Shown: piece after piece, positions 45,492-55,331 of the stretch
Position numbering within the stretch: the stretch's first letter is position 1
How the letters are laid out: each line of letters opens with the position of its first letter
Program-made: the position numbers and the translations under genes
Source of the DNA: Bacillus sp. OV322
GTDB taxonomy: Bacteria > Bacillota > Bacilli > Bacillales > DSM-1321
DNA length: 64,000 bases
Assembly: GCF_900112495.1 (NCBI RefSeq)
Contig: NZ_FOMA01000003.1
Location: 333,510 to 397,509 of the forward strand
Reading direction: 5' to 3'
Notes under the pieces: model-generated
Seen by the model: the letters and a program-made list of their open reading frames with translations, nothing else
Database searches by the model: none
What the model was told of the DNA's origin: nothing

Positions 45492-46077
45492 CTACATTTG
45501 GGTGGGCCTGACAGTTTGCGGCATTCTGTTTGCCATGATTAATGGCACGATGGATGAGGTGAATGAAGCATTATTTAAAAGTGCAAAAGAAGCGGTTACC
45601 TTAAGTCTTGGATTGATGAGCATCCTGGTGTTTTGGCTTGGGTTAATGAAGATTGCCGAGGACTCTGGCCTGCTGAATAAATTGTCGCGCCTTTTTAAGC
45701 CTTTTGTGCAATTTTTGTTTCCCGAAGTGCCAGCAGGCCATCCTGCGATGGGGTATATCCTTTCCAATATGATGGCGAATTTCTTTGGACTTGGAAATGC
45801 GGCAACACCTCTTGGAATAAAAGCAATGGAACAGCTAAAAGAATTAAATGGAGGCAGGCCGGAAGCGAGCAGGTCCATGATTACCTTTTTGGCAATCAAC
45901 ACCTCGAGCATTACGCTGATACCGACAACCGTAATAGCCATCAGGATGAATTTCAACTCTGCGTCCCCTACCGACATTGTTTTTCCGACAATCATTGCTA
46001 CAGCCATTTCAGCAGCGGGAGCGATCATGATTGACAAGTATTATTACAGGAAGAGAAAACGCAATGGGGTGAAGTAG
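45484..46077 (+). CDS. spmA: spore maturation protein A
   Basis: A 197-residue membrane protein of the nucleoside-recognition (Gate) domain family, with about five hydrophobic segments and GLGNAATPLGIKAM plus AINTSSITLIPTT. With SpmB it is needed for spore core dehydration; whether it transports something is not known. ATG 45484 overlaps the dacB stop by eight bases. The spmB ATG follows its stop directly. Confidence 0.94.
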   Translation: MVNYIWVGLTVCGILFAMINGTMDEVNEALFKSAKEAVTLSLGLMSILVFWLGLMKIAEDSGLLNKLSRLFKPFVQFLFPEVPAGHPAMGYILSNMMANFFGLGNAATPLGIKAMEQLKELNGGRPEASRSMITFLAINTSSITLIPTTVIAIRMNFNSASPTDIVFPTIIATAISAAGAIMIDKYYYRKRKRNGVK

Positions 46078-46614
46078 ATGCATTGGATGACAGTGATTTC
46101 GATTTGGATGATTCCCATATTAATCGGCGGCATTCTGCTATACGGAACCTTCAAAAAAGTCCCGACATATGAAGCTTTCGTTGAAGGAGGAAAGGAAGGC
46201 ATACAGATATCCTTTTCCATTATTCCTTTTTTAGTGGGCATGCTTGTGGCGATTTCAGTTTTTCGGGCATCGGGTGCGCTTGATTATGTTGTAGGGTTTA
46301 TGAAACCTGTTTTAAGTATCATTCATGTTCCGGCAGAAATTGTTCCGTTGGCCATTATCCGGCCTCTGTCAGGAACGGCGGCTCTCGGAATGACGAGCGA
46401 CTTAATTTCTGTTTATGGGCCAGACTCATTTATAGGGAGGTTAGCCGCCACCATTCAGGGAAGCACAGACACGACTTTTTATGTGTTAACTGTTTATTTT
46501 GGTGCTGTCGGCATCAAGAAAATGGGCGATGCCGTCAAAGTGGGCCTTTTAGCAGATTTAGTTGGAATTGCTGCGGCCATAGCGGTAGTAACATGGGTCT
46601 TCGGAACAAAATAA
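46078..46614 (+). CDS. spmB: spore maturation protein B
   Basis: A 178-residue membrane protein, partner of SpmA, with about five hydrophobic segments. The Gate-domain motifs are PFLVGMLVAISVFRASGAL and RPLSGTAALGMTSDLI, then TIQGSTDTTFYVL. The ATG lies immediately after the spmA stop, with GGGGTGAAG upstream inside spmA. It ends the dacB-spmA-spmB operon. Confidence 0.94.
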   Translation: MHWMTVISIWMIPILIGGILLYGTFKKVPTYEAFVEGGKEGIQISFSIIPFLVGMLVAISVFRASGALDYVVGFMKPVLSIIHVPAEIVPLAIIRPLSGTAALGMTSDLISVYGPDSFIGRLAATIQGSTDTTFYVLTVYFGAVGIKKMGDAVKVGLLADLVGIAAAIAVVTWVFGTK

Positions 46615-46665
46615 TGAAAAAGCAGGAAGCTTGTTGATAAACAGGAGAATAACATATCAATTTTT

Positions 46666-46705
46666 AAGACCAAATCGCATATGATTTGGTCTTTCGTATT
46701 TTTTA
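46666..46705 (+). terminator. intrinsic terminator after spmB
   Basis: AAGACCAAATCGCAT (46666-46680) pairs with ATGATTTGGTCTT (46681-46693), with a T-rich tail. Confidence 0.88.
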
Positions 46706-46736
46706 TATCAATGTATTTATTCAAAACCATAAACCT

Positions 46737-46955
46737 AATGCTTTTCTTAAAGATTGATTTTTTTATATTTTGTGAGCCGATCCCATTGTTAAGTCAGGTT
46801 GATTGGAGCGTAAGGTGAGAGACTCCTGCTTAGAATAGCGGAACAGGTGAGACCCCGCAGGCGAAGCCTAGGAGACTCAACGGCCGCCCCGCGGAAAGGG
46901 AGCAATCCTGGAGCGGAAATCAACCACCTTTTTCTAGAACAGCAAAGTTTAAGGT
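46737..46955 (+). repeat. repeat family B, copy 3 (3' end altered)
   Basis: The copy contains CATTGTTAAGTCAGGTTGATT, GGAGCGTAAGGTGAGAGACT, GGTGAGACCCCGCAGGCGAAG, CCGCCCCGCGGAAAG and AACAGCAAAGTTTAAGG. The usual TTTACGAAAACAGCC end is replaced by TTTAAGGTATTC, so this copy is degraded at its right end. It lies in the spmB-rluB gap; the rest of the gap to 47270 has no gene. Confidence 0.78.
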
Positions 46956-47270
46956 ATTCTCCATATAATCTGAACGATCCCAGGATATCTCCTTCTTTTT
47001 TTTGTCTTTTTTTATACGAAAATGGCATTACAAATACAGTGCTGGTTTTGCATGGTAATTTTTTTGTGGGGAAATGACAGCTATGTGATACACTCATATT
47101 GTCAAAATGTATGAAACAATTTCCTGGCACAAGGAAAGAATAAAAAAAGAAACCCGGTTATTCCCTAAAAAACATTTGTTTTTTAAGAGCATTGTGCAAT
47201 AATTGTATGATTGCGTGTAAACTGCAGTTTTTAAAAAATGCCACAAGTATGACTTATGAGGTGAAGATAG

Positions 47271-48002
47271 ATGGAACGGTTGCAAAAAGTTATTGCTCAT
47301 GCAGGAATTGCATCGAGAAGAAAAGCGGAAGAACTAATTTTGGATGGAAGAGTGAAAGTGAACGGAAAAACGGTAAAAGAACTTGGAATTAAGGTAGGCC
47401 CTAATGATAAAGTAGAAGTTAATGAGGTGCCTCTTGAAAAAGAAGCTCCGGTTTACTTCCTGCTATATAAGCCCCGGGGTGTCATTTCTGCAGTAGCGGA
47501 TGATAAAAATAGAAAAGTGGTCACAGAATTCTTTCCGGGAGTTCAGGAAAGAATCTACCCGATCGGAAGACTTGACTATGATACATCAGGCCTGCTGCTT
47601 CTGACAAACGACGGGGAATTCGCCAATATCCTGACACACCCAAAACACGAGGTGGACAAGGTATATGTAGCAAAGGTGAAAGGAATTCCTCTAAGGGAAA
47701 GCCTTAAGAAATTGGACAGGGGAATCATGCTTGAAGATGGCAAAACGGCTCCTGCCCGCACTAAAGTCCTTTCTGTGGATAAGAAGAAACAGACTTCGAT
47801 CATCGAAATCACCATCCATGAAGGCAGAAACCGGCAGGTCCGGAGAATGTTTGAAGCGATTGGCCATCCTGTAACAAAGCTGAAAAGGGAAAGATTTGGC
47901 TTTTTAACCTTGCAGGGCCTTTCAGCCGGTGAAGCACGAGAGCTTACACATCATGAAGTGAAGCAGCTTAGAGCGCTTGCCTTGAACGAAACAAAGAGAT
48001 AA
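47271..48002 (+). CDS. rluB: 23S rRNA pseudouridine synthase RluB
   Basis: A 243-residue RsuA/RluB-type enzyme that isomerises a uridine in helix 89 of 23S rRNA. An N-terminal S4 RNA-binding domain (QKVIAHAGIASRRKAEELI) is followed by the catalytic Asp in GRLDYDTSGLLLLTNDG and EGRNRQVRRMFEAIGHPV. GAGGTGAAGATAG precedes ATG 47271. The location upstream of resA is as in B. subtilis. Confidence 0.94.
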   Translation: MERLQKVIAHAGIASRRKAEELILDGRVKVNGKTVKELGIKVGPNDKVEVNEVPLEKEAPVYFLLYKPRGVISAVADDKNRKVVTEFFPGVQERIYPIGRLDYDTSGLLLLTNDGEFANILTHPKHEVDKVYVAKVKGIPLRESLKKLDRGIMLEDGKTAPARTKVLSVDKKKQTSIIEITIHEGRNRQVRRMFEAIGHPVTKLKRERFGFLTLQGLSAGEARELTHHEVKQLRALALNETKR

Positions 48003-48021
48003 AACCTGAAACTGAAACTAT

Positions 48022-48112
48022 AAGCGATGTTTTTTACATAAGAATCTTTCAATTACAAATGGGATATATATTTTACGCCTTTTACCAAAGATTCTAGTAA
48101 AAGGCATCGCTT
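48022..48112. other. potential pseudoknotted RNA structure between rluB and resA
   Basis: Three perfect complementarities overlap. AAGCGATG (48022-48029) pairs with CATCGCTT (48105-48112). GCCTTTTAC (48077-48085) pairs with GTAAAAGGC (48097-48105). AGAATCTTT (48041-48049) pairs with AAAGATTCT (48087-48095), which is the loop of that hairpin. The last two could coexist only as a pseudoknot, or they could be alternatives. It may simply be a complex rluB terminator, but it lacks a good T run. Confidence 0.5.
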
Positions 48113-48121
48113 TAATATTTC

Positions 48122-48136
48122 GGTAAAACGTTTACA
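48122..48136. promoter_or_regulatory. candidate cre-like operator upstream of resA
   Basis: GGTAAAACGTTTACA differs by one base from GGTAAATCGTTTACA at 23844-23858 before deoB. It partly fits the CcpA cre consensus. A weak SigA promoter (TTGGGG 48193-48198, TATAAT 48215-48220) lies downstream. Confidence 0.4.
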
Positions 48137-48256
48137 TTTTTTATTTCATCAATCCTGTTCTTTTTGTCACACAATTTTCAATAATTAAAATATTGGGGAA
48201 TATATGTAAAATGTTATAATGAAGTAGCAATCAGGAAACAAACAGGGGGTAGTGCG

Positions 48257-48787
48257 GTGGATAAGAAAAAGCGGAGATTGATACTGAGAACAGCAATCCT
48301 CCTTGTGCTCGGCGGAGCTTTGGCATTTACGCTTTATGCGAATTTAACAAAAGATAAAAATGATTCTGTCCAAGTTGGTTCAAAAGCTCCCGATTTTGTG
48401 CTGAAGGATATGAAAGGCCAAAAACATAAGCTTTCAGACTATAAGGGGCAAGGCGTGTTCCTGAACTTCTGGGGAACGTACTGCAAGCCTTGTGAACATG
48501 AAATGCCATACATAGATAGCCAATATAAAGAGTTTAAGAACAAAGGAGTCCAAGTGCTTGCTGTAAATGTCAGTGAATCGCATTATGCGGTCCAGGACTT
48601 TATAGACCGCCATCAGCTCACCTTCCCGGTGGTTATTGATAAGGGCGGGGAAGTTCAGGCAGCATATGGCATTGACCCTTTGCCTATCACTTTTCTCATA
48701 GATAAGAATGGAAGGGTGATAGATAAGTTTACCGGAAGTTTAACAGAGGCTAACATACAGCAATTCATGGATAGAATCAAGCCTTAA
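48257..48787 (+). CDS. resA: thiol-disulfide oxidoreductase ResA
   Basis: A 176-residue membrane-anchored thioredoxin-like protein that keeps the haem-binding cysteines of apocytochrome c reduced. The N-terminal anchor spans residues about 10-28. The redox motif CKPC lies in GTYCKPCEHEMP, and the cis-Pro is in DPLPITFLID. The GTG start at 48257 follows GGGGGTAGTGC. It is the first gene of resABCDE. Confidence 0.95.
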   Translation: MDKKKRRLILRTAILLVLGGALAFTLYANLTKDKNDSVQVGSKAPDFVLKDMKGQKHKLSDYKGQGVFLNFWGTYCKPCEHEMPYIDSQYKEFKNKGVQVLAVNVSESHYAVQDFIDRHQLTFPVVIDKGGEVQAAYGIDPLPITFLIDKNGRVIDKFTGSLTEANIQQFMDRIKP

Positions 48788-48805
48788 CATGGGAGAGATT
48801 TCAAA

Positions 48806-50434
48806 ATGGCAGATGTGATATGCGAGTGCGGGCATAAAAATCCCGAAGGAACCATTCTCTGCGAATCCTGCGGAAGGCTGCTGGACGAAAAGCAATCGGG
48901 CGAAAAACTCGCCGATATGCGTTATGAAGGCAGTGCCAGGCGCTCACAAACCTATAATAAGACAATCATTGATAAGATTTGGAACTTTTTTTCTTCGGTA
49001 AAGGTGGGAGTCACACTTATCATCATTACCCTTATCGCATCCGCGGCGGGCACCATTTTGCCTCAGGAAATGTACATACCGACTAATGTGGATCCGTTGG
49101 ATTATTATCACGACGAATACGGCTGGTTTGGCAAACTGTATTTTCAGCTGGGCTTTAACAATTTATACAGCTCCTGGTGGTATATGATTTTAATAGGTTC
49201 CCTCGGCATATCTCTATTAATTGCGAGCATAGACCGGTTCTTTCCGCTATACCGCTCGCTGAAGCTCCAAAAGGTTACGAGGCATGAGGGTTTCCTGAAA
49301 AGGCAGAGGGTCTTTGGAACAACGGATGGTGCCGGACTCGATTTAAACGTGGAGGAAGCAAAGGAAAAACTTAAAAAAAGGCATTACCGTGTCCGGGAGG
49401 AAAATGGGAACCTGCTGGCTGAAAAAGGCCGTTTTGCACGCTGGGGCCCATATATTAACCATATTGGTTTGATCGTTTTCCTGATTGGGGCCATGCTCCG
49501 GTCCGTCCCTGGCATGTATGTAGATAAAGTGCTGTGGCTGAGAGAAGGAGAAACAAAGGAAGTTCCAGGGACAAATGGCCAGTATTTTCTACATAACAAG
49601 AAATTTACACTCGAAACCTATGATAAAAACAGTAAAGAAGATAAGGAATTCAAGGAGGCCATTGATAAAAAAGGCACCATTGCAAAAAACTATCAATCTG
49701 ACGTCACCCTTTATAAAAAGGATGGAAGCTCCCTTCCAGGCGAAGAAGCAAAACTGAAAAAAATTAAGGATTACAGCATTAAGGTCAATTATCCGCTGAC
49801 ATATGATCATTTTTCATATTATCAGGTGGATTATAAGCTTGGCGAGCTGAACAAAATGTCGTTTAAGCTGATTGATAAACAAACGTTACAATCTTTTGGT
49901 TCCATTACAATAGATTTATATAATCCTAAGAAAAACTATCAGCTTGCAAAGGGCTATTCCGTACAGCTTATGAGCTATTTTCCTGATTTTGAATTTGATA
50001 ATGACAAACCTCTCACCAAATCAAGAATTCCGAACAACCCGGCTTTTATTTTCAAGATGTTCACACCTGATAAGCCAAAGGGTGAGGTCAGTTTTGCAGC
50101 TATCAAACAAACCATGGAGCCATTGGGAGAAAATAAATATAAAATGGCATTTGCCGGTATTGAAACAAAGAATGTTACAGCCCTGACAATCAGAAAAGAT
50201 TTGACTCTCGGGATTATTTTTGCAGGCGGCATCATTTTTATGATAGGAGTCGTTCAGGGTGCATACTGGAATCACAGGCGCATCTGGATCATTAGAAAAG
50301 ACAGCAAAATCCTGCTGGCTGGCCACACAAACAAAAACTGGCACGGACTCAAGCGGGATATCAGTACGATTATCGAAGGAACGGGAATACAGGAACCGGA
50401 AGATCAACTTCAAGAAGAGAAATCTTCAAAATAG
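48806..50434 (+). CDS. resB: cytochrome c biogenesis protein ResB
   Basis: A 542-residue membrane protein of the system II cytochrome c synthetase. It begins with a four-cysteine zinc-ribbon-like segment ([18 protein letters not shown]), also present in B. subtilis ResB. Membrane segments lie near residues 67-87, 122-142 and 218-235, followed by a large extracytoplasmic domain and a final membrane segment near 475-495. With ResC it attaches haem to apocytochromes. GGGAGAGATTTCAAA precedes ATG 48806. Confidence 0.94.
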   Translation: MADVICECGHKNPEGTILCESCGRLLDEKQSGEKLADMRYEGSARRSQTYNKTIIDKIWNFFSSVKVGVTLIIITLIASAAGTILPQEMYIPTNVDPLDYYHDEYGWFGKLYFQLGFNNLYSSWWYMILIGSLGISLLIASIDRFFPLYRSLKLQKVTRHEGFLKRQRVFGTTDGAGLDLNVEEAKEKLKKRHYRVREENGNLLAEKGRFARWGPYINHIGLIVFLIGAMLRSVPGMYVDKVLWLREGETKEVPGTNGQYFLHNKKFTLETYDKNSKEDKEFKEAIDKKGTIAKNYQSDVTLYKKDGSSLPGEEAKLKKIKDYSIKVNYPLTYDHFSYYQVDYKLGELNKMSFKLIDKQTLQSFGSITIDLYNPKKNYQLAKGYSVQLMSYFPDFEFDNDKPLTKSRIPNNPAFIFKMFTPDKPKGEVSFAAIKQTMEPLGENKYKMAFAGIETKNVTALTIRKDLTLGIIFAGGIIFMIGVVQGAYWNHRRIWIIRKDSKILLAGHTNKNWHGLKRDISTIIEGTGIQEPEDQLQEEKSSK

Positions 50435-50445
50435 GGGGATTCATA

Positions 50446-51624
50446 TTGGCTGGGTTAAGCAGCAATTTATTGTTTACAGCTTTTATCTTGTACTTAGTGG
50501 CTACCTTTTTCTTTGGAGGGGCAATCAAGGATAAAAAAGGCGGAATGGAAAAAAAGCAAAATAAGTGGGCAATTTTTGGCATAACTCTTTCAGCGATCGG
50601 TCTCGCAGCCCATCTTGGCTATTTTGTGACACGCTGGATTGTGAGCGGGCATGCACCTGTAAGCAACCTCTTCGAATTCACCACATTCTTCGGAATGATG
50701 CTGGTTTGTGCATTCATGGTTATTTACAGTATTTATAAGACACCTGCTCTTGGGGTGATCACTTTGCCTATTGCTCTTATCATCATTGCCTATGCAAGCA
50801 TGTTTCCAAGGGAAATTGCGCCCCTTATCCCATCACTTAAAAGCTATTGGCTTTATATACACGTGACAACAGCGGCAACTGGTGAAGCAGTGCTGGCCAT
50901 TAGCTTTGCTGCAGGTCTTATTTACCTGCTGAAGTCTATTGATCAGTCCAAAAGGAGCAAAAGCACTTTTTGGCTGGAAGCATCACTTTTCATCTTGATT
51001 ACAGCTCTGGGATTTGTGGCAGCTTCTTCAGCTTTCTCACTGATGGATTATAAAGCTGATTTTACCTGGACAGACAAGCATGACAAACAGCAGCAGCTTA
51101 CATATACGATGCCTGCTATTTTCGGCCCGCATGAAGGGAAATTGCAGACTGCCGGGAAAATGGAACCGCTCATTGAAGTGCCGGCCATTATTAATGCGAA
51201 GAAACTGACTACAGTGGTATGGTCGCTTGCTGGAGGAATCATTCTCTATGCTATTATCCGGCTGATTTTAAGAAAAAGGATTTCAGCTGCCATTCAGCCG
51301 GCTGTCAAAAATATCAATTTGGATTTGCTCGACGAAATCGGCTATCGCTCTGTTATGATCGGCTTCCCGATTTTCACTTTGGGGGCACTGATATTCGCTA
51401 TGATATGGGCCCAGGCAGCCTGGTCCAAGTTCTGGGGATGGGATCCAAAAGAGGTATGGGCATTAATCACATGGCTCTTTTATGCAGCATTTTTGCATCT
51501 CCGGCTTTCGAAGGGATGGCAGGGAGAGAAATCCGCCTGGCTTGCCATGATCGGCTTTTTAATTATCATGTTCAATTTAATTGCTGTTAATCTGGTTATC
51601 GCCGGCCTGCATTCATACGCATAA
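50446..51624 (+). CDS. resC: cytochrome c biogenesis protein ResC (CcsB type)
   Basis: A 392-residue polytopic membrane protein that handles haem. The tryptophan-rich haem motif is [18 protein letters not shown] near residue 330, with conserved histidines in PVSNLFE-adjacent HAPV and in [12 protein letters not shown]. It has about eight membrane segments. The TTG start at 50446 has AGGGGGA seven bases upstream. It lies 11 bases after resB. Confidence 0.94.
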   Translation: MAGLSSNLLFTAFILYLVATFFFGGAIKDKKGGMEKKQNKWAIFGITLSAIGLAAHLGYFVTRWIVSGHAPVSNLFEFTTFFGMMLVCAFMVIYSIYKTPALGVITLPIALIIIAYASMFPREIAPLIPSLKSYWLYIHVTTAATGEAVLAISFAAGLIYLLKSIDQSKRSKSTFWLEASLFILITALGFVAASSAFSLMDYKADFTWTDKHDKQQQLTYTMPAIFGPHEGKLQTAGKMEPLIEVPAIINAKKLTTVVWSLAGGIILYAIIRLILRKRISAAIQPAVKNINLDLLDEIGYRSVMIGFPIFTLGALIFAMIWAQAAWSKFWGWDPKEVWALITWLFYAAFLHLRLSKGWQGEKSAWLAMIGFLIIMFNLIAVNLVIAGLHSYA

Positions 51625-51643
51625 AAACTTTAAGGACGGATTA

Positions 51644-51676
51644 CACCGGACGCAAAATTCTTTTTGTGTCCGGTAC
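51644..51676 (+). terminator. intrinsic terminator between resC and resD
   Basis: ACCGGACGCAAAA pairs with TTTTTGTGTCCGGT, with a T-rich stretch further on. It partly separates resABC from resDE. Confidence 0.8.
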
Positions 51677-51695
51677 AGATCTGTTCTTTTTAATT

Positions 51696-51766
51696 GGCTC
51701 TTTTCTTGTTTTTTTAATGTGTTCCTTGAAGCGATTTCATTGTTAAGCCAGCTTGATGGGCGGAGC
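51696..51766 (+). repeat. repeat family B, 5' fragment
   Basis: GGCTCTTTTCTTG, then ATTTCATTGTTAAGCCAGCTTGATGG-like sequence and GCGGAGC match only the left third of the family B element; the sequence then diverges. The remainder of the gap to 52112 holds no gene. A TATAAT at 51841-51846 may be part of the resD promoter. Confidence 0.65.
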
Positions 51767-52112
51767 TTTTGCAAAAGGACCGTATTACACAAGATTTCCG
51801 CAGCATGAAGCATGTGTTTCGCTTTTATGTTGTTTTTAGATATAATATGACCGAGGCCTTATCTTATTACATAATGTCGTGTATTTTCACAAATAGATTC
51901 ATTTACAAGATTAATCAGCTTTTATGCCGGGGTTTTAAAGTGCATAGATGAATTGTACTTTGCTGATTGAAGATTTCAGGAGATTGATGCTGAAGGCGAA
52001 ACCCTGCTGGAGCCGAGCCAAAAGAAGGTTCACTCCCAAGGTATGCAAGTTTAACAAAGACTTTAGGAAAAGGTACCCTGTACTAAAAAATGAAAGGGGA
52101 GGAAAATCTGTC

Positions 52113-52829
52113 ATGGATCAAACACTGAAGATATTGGTGGTAGATGATGAAGAAAGAATCCGCCGTTTACTTAGAATGTATTTAGAAAGAGAAGATTATA
52201 TCATTGATGAAGCGGAAAATGGCGATATTGCCCTTGTAAAAGCACTGGAAAATGAATATGATGTCATTCTTCTCGACATTATGATGCCCGGCAAGGATGG
52301 AATTGAGGTATGCAGGGAGCTTCGGGAGAAGAAGTCCACCCCAATTATTATGCTGACAGCAAAGGGAGAAGAAATAAATCGTGTTCAAGGCTTTGAAGCA
52401 GGCACAGATGATTATATCGTCAAGCCTTTCAGCCCGCGCGAAGTGGTGCTGAGGGTAAAGGCTCTTTTGCGCAGATCTTCCCATGCAAGCTTTATCCAGC
52501 CTGAAATTGCTTCACACGATGTGATTGTGTTTCCTCACCTGAATATCGATAATGATGCACACAGGGTGACTGCGGACGGCAAGGAAGTCTCACTTACACC
52601 GAAGGAATATGAACTGCTTTACTTTCTGGCAAAGTCCCCGGATAAAGTGTTCGACCGGGAACAGCTATTAAAAGAAGTCTGGCATTATGAATTTTTTGGA
52701 GATCTTCGGACGGTAGATACACATGTTAAGCGGCTACGTGAAAAACTGAACCGGATCTCCGAAAATGCTGCACGGATGATTGTGACGGTTTGGGGTGTCG
52801 GCTATAAATTTGAGGTGACAGCTGACTGA
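52113..52829 (+). CDS. resD: response regulator ResD
   Basis: A 238-residue OmpR-family response regulator of aerobic and anaerobic respiration genes. The receiver domain has the acidic pair in LVVDDEERIRR, the phosphorylated Asp in ILLDIMMPGKDG and Lys in YIVKPFSPRE. The C-terminal winged helix includes LTPKEYELLYFL and VDTHVKRLREKL. GGGGAGG lies before ATG 52113; the longer frame upstream is not supported. Its TGA overlaps the resE ATG. Confidence 0.95.
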   Translation: MDQTLKILVVDDEERIRRLLRMYLEREDYIIDEAENGDIALVKALENEYDVILLDIMMPGKDGIEVCRELREKKSTPIIMLTAKGEEINRVQGFEAGTDDYIVKPFSPREVVLRVKALLRRSSHASFIQPEIASHDVIVFPHLNIDNDAHRVTADGKEVSLTPKEYELLYFLAKSPDKVFDREQLLKEVWHYEFFGDLRTVDTHVKRLREKLNRISENAARMIVTVWGVGYKFEVTAD

Positions 52830-54616
52830 TGTTCTGGCGGAGTGTTGTTGGAAAGCTGTGGATAACGATCTTGCTGCTGGTTTCACTTGTACTGAGTATC
52901 CTGACCGTGCTGCTCATGCAGTTTTTTGAAAATTTCCAGATAGACCAGGTGGAAAATGATTTAACGAAATCAGCGGAACGAATTGTGAAAGTCATCCATG
53001 ATAATCCGGATACCGATCAGGTTTTGCAGATTGCTTCTGATATGGTCGGCAAGGAAACAAAAATGCTTGTATTGAATAACAAAGAAGTCATTTTCAGCAC
53101 ATTTGAACATAAAAATGCAGGGAATTTACCTAGTATCCTTAAAAATGATAATGAACTGGAAAATGTTTTTAAAAAAAGAAGGACAGTTAAGAAAGAGATG
53201 ATATTTCCTTCTGATATTCCGGGCAGCCAGGGAATTTCCGCTATTGTAATCGGAGTGCCCCTGCAGCTCGATGGAAAGAAAGAAGAAATTTTTCTGTTTC
53301 AATCACTGGAGTCAATGGAGAAAGCCATTCATTCTACGACTAAATTCATTTTGCTTGCTGCCGGGGTCGCCATCATTCTGACAACAGTGTTCGCATTTTT
53401 CCTTTCAACAAGGATTAATGCGCCGCTTAGGAAAATGCGTGAAGCTGCCCTTGAAGTCGCCCGGGGAAAGTTCGACACTAAGGTCCCGATTGTCACTCAA
53501 GATGAAATCGGGGAGCTTGCGGCTGCATTTAACCAGATGGGAAATCAGTTAAGCTTTAATATTAATGAACTCAGCCAGGAGAAGGAACATTTAGCCAGCA
53601 TTTTAAGTAGTATGGCAGATGGTGTTATTACCTTTGATAAAGATGGTGCTATCCTTGAAACCAATCCGCCTGCAGAGCGTTTTCTTCATAGCTGGTATTT
53701 TGAAAAAGGATTTAACCGTGAACCGGATGATGGAGTTCCGGCTGTTTTGATGAATCTTTTTAACGCATCAGAAGAAAAGGATAAAGAACAGATTGGTGAA
53801 ATCACCCTGCAAGGGCATGATTGGGTTTTGATTGTCAGTCCTTTATACGGATCAAACAGTATCCGGGGGGCCGTCGCCATCATCCGTGATATGACAGATG
53901 AGAGAAAAATGGATAAGCTGCGTGATGATTTTATCGCAAATGTTTCACATGAACTTAGAACCCCGATCTCAATGGTGCAGGGATACAGTGAAGCGATTAT
54001 TGATGATATTGCCGGCAGCAAGGAAGAAAATATGGAAATGGCCAAGGTCATTTATGATGAATCCCTAAGAATGGGCCGGCTGGTGAATGATCTTCTCGAT
54101 CTTGCCAGAATGGAATCAGGACATATTGTTTTAAATTATGAAGAAGTAGAGCTGGATGTTTATCTGGGGAGGATTGCCGCTAAATTTTCCGGACTTGCAA
54201 AAGAAAAGGACATTATCATCCAGACGGATATGCAGGACCAAGATGCCAGATGGGATTTCGATCCTGACCGGATTGAACAGGTTCTGACAAATCTGATTGA
54301 CAATGCCATCCGTCATACTCCAGTTGGCGGCGAAGTTAAAGTCCTTCAGCGGATCGATGAAAGAAGAGGCTTGATCATTGATGTGAAAGATACAGGATCC
54401 GGGATTCCTGAAGGAGATTTGGCCTTTGTGTTTGAGCGATTTTATAAGGCAGACAAATCGCGTACAAGAGGACAATCAGGTACAGGACTGGGTCTTGCTA
54501 TTGCAAAAAATATCATTGATGCTCATGAAGGGATGATTACAGTCAATAGCTTGCTTGGAAAAGGAACGACATTTACCTTTATATTGCCTCGGAAAATGAA
54601 AGAAAATGAAAAATAG
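52829..54616 (+). CDS. resE: sensor histidine kinase ResE
   Basis: A 595-residue membrane sensor kinase that phosphorylates ResD when oxygen is limiting. Two membrane segments (residues about 9-30 and 168-190) flank an extracytoplasmic domain. A HAMP domain, a PAS domain (LASILSSMADGVITFDKDG), the phosphorylated His in VSHELRTPISM, and the ATPase boxes NLIDNAIRHTP, DTGSGIPE and GTGLGLAIAKN follow. It overlaps resD by one base (TGATG). Confidence 0.95.
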   Translation: MFWRSVVGKLWITILLLVSLVLSILTVLLMQFFENFQIDQVENDLTKSAERIVKVIHDNPDTDQVLQIASDMVGKETKMLVLNNKEVIFSTFEHKNAGNLPSILKNDNELENVFKKRRTVKKEMIFPSDIPGSQGISAIVIGVPLQLDGKKEEIFLFQSLESMEKAIHSTTKFILLAAGVAIILTTVFAFFLSTRINAPLRKMREAALEVARGKFDTKVPIVTQDEIGELAAAFNQMGNQLSFNINELSQEKEHLASILSSMADGVITFDKDGAILETNPPAERFLHSWYFEKGFNREPDDGVPAVLMNLFNASEEKDKEQIGEITLQGHDWVLIVSPLYGSNSIRGAVAIIRDMTDERKMDKLRDDFIANVSHELRTPISMVQGYSEAIIDDIAGSKEENMEMAKVIYDESLRMGRLVNDLLDLARMESGHIVLNYEEVELDVYLGRIAAKFSGLAKEKDIIIQTDMQDQDARWDFDPDRIEQVLTNLIDNAIRHTPVGGEVKVLQRIDERRGLIIDVKDTGSGIPEGDLAFVFERFYKADKSRTRGQSGTGLGLAIAKNIIDAHEGMITVNSLLGKGTTFTFILPRKMKENEK

Positions 54617-54664
54617 GATAAAAGCGTGGCGGATAATCTTGTTTCATAAGAAACGCGGACGCTG

Positions 54665-54708
54665 CAAAAAAAGGAAGATATTTCTCGGAATATCTTCCTT
54701 TTTTTGGG
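54665..54708 (+). terminator. intrinsic terminator after resE
   Basis: AAAAAAAGGAAGATAT pairs with ATATCTTCCTTTTTTT around a short loop (TTCTCGGA). Confidence 0.93.
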
Positions 54709-54779
54709 TTATGGGACTATGATGAAGATATGACTCATTGATAGCAATATGACAATATTTTTAACGGAGGAGGGAAAAG

Positions 54780-55331
54780 ATGGACTCCGTTTTCCATGAG
54801 CTTTATCAAGGCTACCATAAAGAACTTTATCAATTCTTATATTATATGACAGGAAACAGAGAAACTGCAGAAGATATCGTCCAGGAAGTCTATATCAGGG
54901 TGCTGAAGTCATATGAGCATTTTCAGGGGAAAAGCAGTGAAAAGACCTGGCTTTATTCAATTGCCAGAAATGCGGCAATTGATCATTTCCGAAAGCAAAA
55001 AGGCTTTAAGGAAAGGCTTTTCCATAATTTCGATTGGAATAAATATACTGTAAAGGACACAGCACCGCTGCCGGAGGAAATAGCACTGCAAAAAGAAGAT
55101 ATTCAGCAAATTTATAAAAGCCTCGACCGCTGCACAATGGATCAAAAATCTGTCCTGGTGCTGCGCTTTGTACAGGGGCTTTCGACCGCTGAGGCGGCAG
55201 AGGTGCTGAACTGGAGCTTAAGCAAGGTGAAAACCACACAGCACAGAGCTTTGAAGGCCGTTAAAAAAATGATGGAGGAGTATATAGGAGAGGAGGGAAA
55301 GCAAAATGAAAAAATCCCGATGGAGCGATGA
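54780..55331 (+). CDS. sigX: ECF sigma factor SigX
   Basis: A 183-residue extracytoplasmic-function sigma factor that controls cell-surface charge and antimicrobial peptide resistance genes in B. subtilis. Region 2 contains LYQFLYYMTGNRETAEDIVQ and TWLYSIARNAAIDHFRKQ. Region 4 contains VLRFVQGLSTAEAAEVLNW. GGAGGAGGG precedes ATG 54780. The anti-sigma gene overlaps its end by 26 bases, and the location after resE matches B. subtilis sigX. Confidence 0.93.
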   Translation: MDSVFHELYQGYHKELYQFLYYMTGNRETAEDIVQEVYIRVLKSYEHFQGKSSEKTWLYSIARNAAIDHFRKQKGFKERLFHNFDWNKYTVKDTAPLPEEIALQKEDIQQIYKSLDRCTMDQKSVLVLRFVQGLSTAEAAEVLNWSLSKVKTTQHRALKAVKKMMEEYIGEEGKQNEKIPMER

